Shown: positions 8,065-9,858 of the stretch, one piece after another | Layout: each line of letters opens with the position of its first letter | How positions within the stretch are numbered: position 1 is the first letter of the stretch | NCBI GenBank assembly: GCA_947088195.1 | Contig: CAMUFS010000092.1 | Span: forward strand, 1 to 9,858 | Reading direction: 5' to 3' | DNA length: 9,858 bases | Origin: an uncultured Clostridia bacterium | Lineage (GTDB): Bacteria; Bacillota; Clostridia; Lachnospirales; Lachnospiraceae | Notes under the pieces: generated by a model | What the model saw: only the letters and a program-made list of their open reading frames with translations | What the model was told of the DNA's origin: nothing | Databases searched by the model: none | Program-made: the position numbers and the translations under genes

Positions 8065-9367
8065 AAAATGTTTTCCTATATTCTGAAACCACATCTCTAT
8101 AATTCTCCACCACATAAGCAACATCTTCTTTATCAAGCAATGTATGAAGAGGCAGTGTAATTTCATTTTGATAAAGATGATAACTGTTTGGATAATCCTC
8201 CATTTTATACCCCAACAAACGATACGCTGTCATCATTGGCAGGGGCTTATAATGAACATTGCAGGAAATCCCTCTCTCTGCCATTCTCGCAATTATCTCC
8301 CCTCGCCGCTGCTCATCCACACCGGGAACTCTAGTGATATACAGATGCCCGCATGATCGCATCTCTTCTCCACAATGAGCAATATGCCAAAGTCCAAGCT
8401 CGTCACAGCATCTATCATACTGTTTTACAATCTCTTGACGTTTCTTAAGCATCTCCTGATACCGCTCAAGTTGCTTCATACCTATTGCAGCCATAATATC
8501 GGTCATATTGCATTTATACCATGAGCCTACAATATCATATTCCCACGATCCAAGCTGAGACTTTGCCAATGCATCCTTTGACTGCCCATGCAGAGATAAA
8601 AGCTGAAGCATATGATAAATTTCCTGATCGGTCACTTCCCCATCACACTTCTCTTTTCCTTCTATTGCATCATCAAAAAGTGATGGCTTCCAGGTAACTG
8701 CTCCACCCTCCCCAGTTGTCACATTTTTCACTGCATGAAAAGAAAAAAAGCTAAAATCCGCGATTGCACCCGCCATTTGCTTTTCTCCATTCACCAGCCG
8801 ATAGCTGCCCAAAGCATGTGCACAATCTGCAATTACTGCAATTCTGCCAAGCTTCTGTTGAATACGACTTCCCAGATTTGGGAGCGGTTCTGCACCTTTA
8901 TACAAGGGACAAAACATATCTCTCTTTCTTTCTACTATCGAATAGATTTTATTGTAATCACATAACACACCACCCAAATCTACCGCAACAATCGCCTTCG
9001 TCGCGGGTGTGATTGCCCTCTCCAATGCCTCATAATCCATCTCAACAGAATCTGGCTGAGAATCTACCAATACCACCTTTGCCCCCACATGAATGGCAGC
9101 GCTGGCACTTGCTGTATAAGTATGAGCCGGCACAATTACCTCATCTCCCGAACCAATCTGAAGAATACGAAAAATTAACTCCTCTGCAGATGTGGCGGAG
9201 GACAAGCAGACAGTCCTTTTCACCTGAAGAAAATCTGCCAGCAGCTTTTCCAGTTCCTTCACCTTCGGTCCCGTGGTAATCCATCCACTTCTCAATACTC
9301 TTCCAACTTCCTCAATTTCTTCCTCACTGATATCCGGCGGACTAAATAAAATTTTCCTTTTTGGCAT
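8033..9367 (-). CDS. DegT/DnrJ/EryC1/StrS PLP sugar aminotransferase
   Basis: 444 residues, slightly long for the family. Seen: SGWITTGPKVKELE at 27-40, SSATSAEEL at 56-64 (phosphate-binding region), PAHTYTASA at 80-88 with the aromatic residue that stacks on the cofactor, DCAHALG at 181-187 with D181 contacting the pyridine nitrogen, FHAVKN at 210-215 with K214 as the Schiff-base lysine, and HYKPLP at 372-377. An extra segment at about 141-175 precedes DCAH; close clostridial relatives, as I recall, carry a similar insert. Members aminate keto sugars bound to UDP, GDP or TDP, using glutamate, typically making 4-amino-4,6-dideoxyhexoses. Its place just before the initiating transferase suggests its product may be the first sugar (inference). 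The ATG at 9367 has a strong GAGGA six bases upstream. First gene of the visible operon. Confidence 0.94.
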   Translation of the reverse strand: MPKRKILFSPPDISEEEIEEVGRVLRSGWITTGPKVKELEKLLADFLQVKRTVCLSSATSAEELIFRILQIGSGDEVIVPAHTYTASASAAIHVGAKVVLVDSQPDSVEMDYEALERAITPATKAIVAVDLGGVLCDYNKIYSIVERKRDMFCPLYKGAEPLPNLGSRIQQKLGRIAVIADCAHALGSYRLVNGEKQMAGAIADFSFFSFHAVKNVTTGEGGAVTWKPSLFDDAIEGKEKCDGEVTDQEIYHMLQLLSLHGQSKDALAKSQLGSWEYDIVGSWYKCNMTDIMAAIGMKQLERYQEMLKKRQEIVKQYDRCCDELGLWHIAHCGEEMRSCGHLYITRVPGVDEQRRGEIIARMAERGISCNVHYKPLPMMTAYRLLGYKMEDYPNSYHLYQNEITLPLHTLLDKEDVAYVVENYRDVVSEYRKTFFAFERMERSS

Positions 9368-9373
9368 ATCATT

Positions 9374-9378
9374 TCCTC
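9374..9378 (-). promoter_or_regulatory. Strong ribosome binding site of the aminotransferase
   Basis: GAGGA on the minus strand, six bases before the ATG at 9367. It is the best Shine-Dalgarno in the window, as expected at the head of a coupled operon. Confidence 0.7.
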
Positions 9379-9429
9379 ATTTCTGTATATCCATACTCTA
9401 TCCGTATAAGTACATCAACAAATAACTCC

Positions 9430-9527
9430 CAGCACAACTGCCTCTCGCTTCTTCGAAAATCAATATTTCAGGTGGTGCTGTACCCCTTTGCAATCTCCAC
9501 AGAGATTCCTCATTCCTTTCATGCAAA
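9430..9527 (-). promoter_or_regulatory. Possible structured 5' leader of the operon
   Basis: Read as minus-strand RNA, two helices can form. The first is UUUGCA (9527-9522) with UGCAAA (9492-9487), enclosing AAUCUC-UGUG-GAGAUU (9507-9492), with the two sharing their boundary base. The second is CAGCAC (9480-9475) with GUGCUG (9435-9430), extended through a small internal loop by CUG (9471-9469) with CAG (9440-9438). It ends about 60 nt before the aminotransferase ATG. It does not match conserved cores of riboswitches I know (no T-box, TPP, SAM, cobalamin or GEMM core). No U-tract follows it. Chance folding is quite possible. Confidence 0.3.
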
Positions 9528-9550
9528 CCACATTTTGTTTTCGAGCTATC

Positions 9551-9578
9551 ATTCTCAAAAAGTATACTTTATGAGAAT
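9551..9578. repeat. 28-bp near-perfect palindrome, possible operator
   Basis: ATTCTCA, then AAAAGTATACTTTA, then TGAGAAT. Thirteen of fourteen base pairs match about a centre between 9564 and 9565, and the inner 12 bp AAAGTATACTTT are a perfect palindrome. No T-run follows on either strand, so it is not an intrinsic terminator. It lies between the aminotransferase and the rightward promoter and contains TATACT on both strands. The core sequence recurs in the terminator hairpin at 9668-9697. A protein-binding operator is the simplest reading. Confidence 0.5.
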
Positions 9579-9624
9579 CCATAAGACTTTGTGCACTTTG
9601 TATAAAAATCTCTTAAAAAAGTAC

Positions 9625-9652
9625 TTGCAAAAGCCATGAAATATGGTAAAAT
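9625..9652 (+). promoter_or_regulatory. Sigma-A-type promoter pointing away from the operon
   Basis: TTGCAA (-35) at 9625-9630, a 16-nt spacer, then TAAAAT (-10) at 9647-9652 preceded by TGG, an extended -10. Transcription would begin near 9659 on the plus strand, about nine bases before a strong terminator hairpin. This is the clearest promoter in the window, and it faces opposite to all the genes. TTGCAA is self-complementary, so it could serve as a -35 leftward too, but no good leftward -10 sits at the correct distance. Confidence 0.55.
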
Positions 9653-9667
9653 AGCACATAGAAAAAC

Positions 9668-9706
9668 CACTCCGAAAAAGTATACCTTTTCGGAGTGATT
9701 TTTTTT
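9668..9706 (+). terminator. Intrinsic terminator, likely bidirectional
   Basis: CACTCCGAAAA (9668-9678) pairs perfectly with TTTTCGGAGTG (9687-9697) around an 8-nt loop. It is followed on the plus strand by eight Ts (9699-9706). On the minus strand the same hairpin is followed by GTTTTTC, a shorter U-tract, so it could also end leftward transcription entering from beyond the window. On the plus strand it would stop the promoter at 9625-9652 after roughly 45-50 nt. Confidence 0.8.
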
Positions 9707-9769
9707 GCAAAGATATCTATGTGTAAATTTATCGAATCATATATGAGAAAGGGCCGCACAGAGAACTGC

Positions 9770-9858
9770 CTATAGTCCTCCGTCTCCATATATCTGATTA
9801 ATAACTTTGTGTTTTTGACATATCTCGTAAGAAAACTGCTTTATATCGTCTGATATCT
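9770..9858 (-). CDS. Possible 3' end of an upstream gene (uncertain)
   Basis: A minus-strand frame is open from the right edge for 28 codons to TAG at 9772-9770, ending in HKVINQIYGDGGL. Its composition looks protein-like, with mixed charged and hydrophobic residues, and the hairpin at 9668-9697, with a minus-strand U-tract, would be a suitable terminator behind it. But 28 open codons occur easily by chance, a second frame is open for 19 codons, and I recognise no family. Nothing else convincing is seen from 9707 to 9858. Confidence 0.22.
   Translation of the reverse strand, partial: ISDDIKQFSYEICQKHKVINQIYGDGGL

Noticed and set aside
9551..9578. Palindrome as an intrinsic terminator
   Set aside because: No T-run follows the stem on either strand.
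9361..9639. Plus-strand open frame of 92 codons opposite the operon leader
   Set aside because: No RBS, composition rich in Ser/His/Leu unlike a folded protein, and it spans the palindrome and promoter region; best seen as chance.
9551..9697. A full invertible-promoter call
   Set aside because: The shared core is short, each site is an intact palindrome with its own matched arms, and no recombinase gene is visible; kept only as one hypothesis.
9815..9846. TTGACA followed by TTATAT, a second rightward promoter candidate
   Set aside because: The -35 is perfect, but the spacing to the AT-rich -10-like boxes is 19-20 nt, too long; left out as a feature.
1..9858. CRISPR arrays, tRNA or rRNA genes, insertion sequences
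   Set aside because: No regularly spaced repeats, cloverleaf sequences, transposase frames or terminal repeats were seen.

Overview
The window is a nine-gene stretch, all on the minus strand, of a Wzx/Wzy-dependent surface polysaccharide (capsule or exopolysaccharide) operon. AT-rich sequence, Firmicutes-type Shine-Dalgarno sites, U-tract hairpin terminators and the protein families suggest a gut-type Clostridia, most likely Lachnospiraceae. That placement is inference from sequence style and remembered family resemblance, not from a search.

Transcription runs from right to left. In order: a DegT-family PLP sugar aminotransferase (8033-9367), a polyprenyl-phosphate sugar-1-phosphate transferase (7366-8064), a GT2 glycosyltransferase (6506-7357), a CDP-glycerol/TagF-type polyol-phosphate transferase (5252-6484), a GT4 glycosyltransferase (4179-5255), a Wzy polymerase (2680-4170), a 185-nt gap, a hexapeptide-repeat acyltransferase (1877-2494), a Wzx flippase (445-1872), and the start of another GT2 glycosyltransferase that runs off the left edge (1-455). 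Most junctions overlap or are under 25 nt, so translational coupling is likely.

Together the genes describe a complete assembly line. A nucleotide sugar is aminated, the first sugar phosphate is loaded on undecaprenyl phosphate, three glycosyltransferases extend it, and the unit is decorated with a polyol phosphate and an acyl group. Wzx then flips it and Wzy polymerises it. Chain-length control (Wzd/Wze or Wzz type), the nucleotide-sugar dehydratase and any CDP-polyol synthase lie outside the window.

The right-hand 490 nt (9368-9858) has no complete gene and is the most unusual part. It holds a strong RBS for the aminotransferase, a possible structured leader, a 28-bp near-perfect palindrome, a good sigma-A-type promoter that points away from the operon, and directly behind that promoter an 11-bp GC-capped hairpin with eight Ts. 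The two hairpins share the core AAAAAGTATAC. A short open frame at the right edge may be the end of an upstream minus-strand gene. At the left edge, the GT2 gene carries an in-frame run of nine Gs, where a one-base gain would bring in an immediate stop; this is a candidate phase-variation site.
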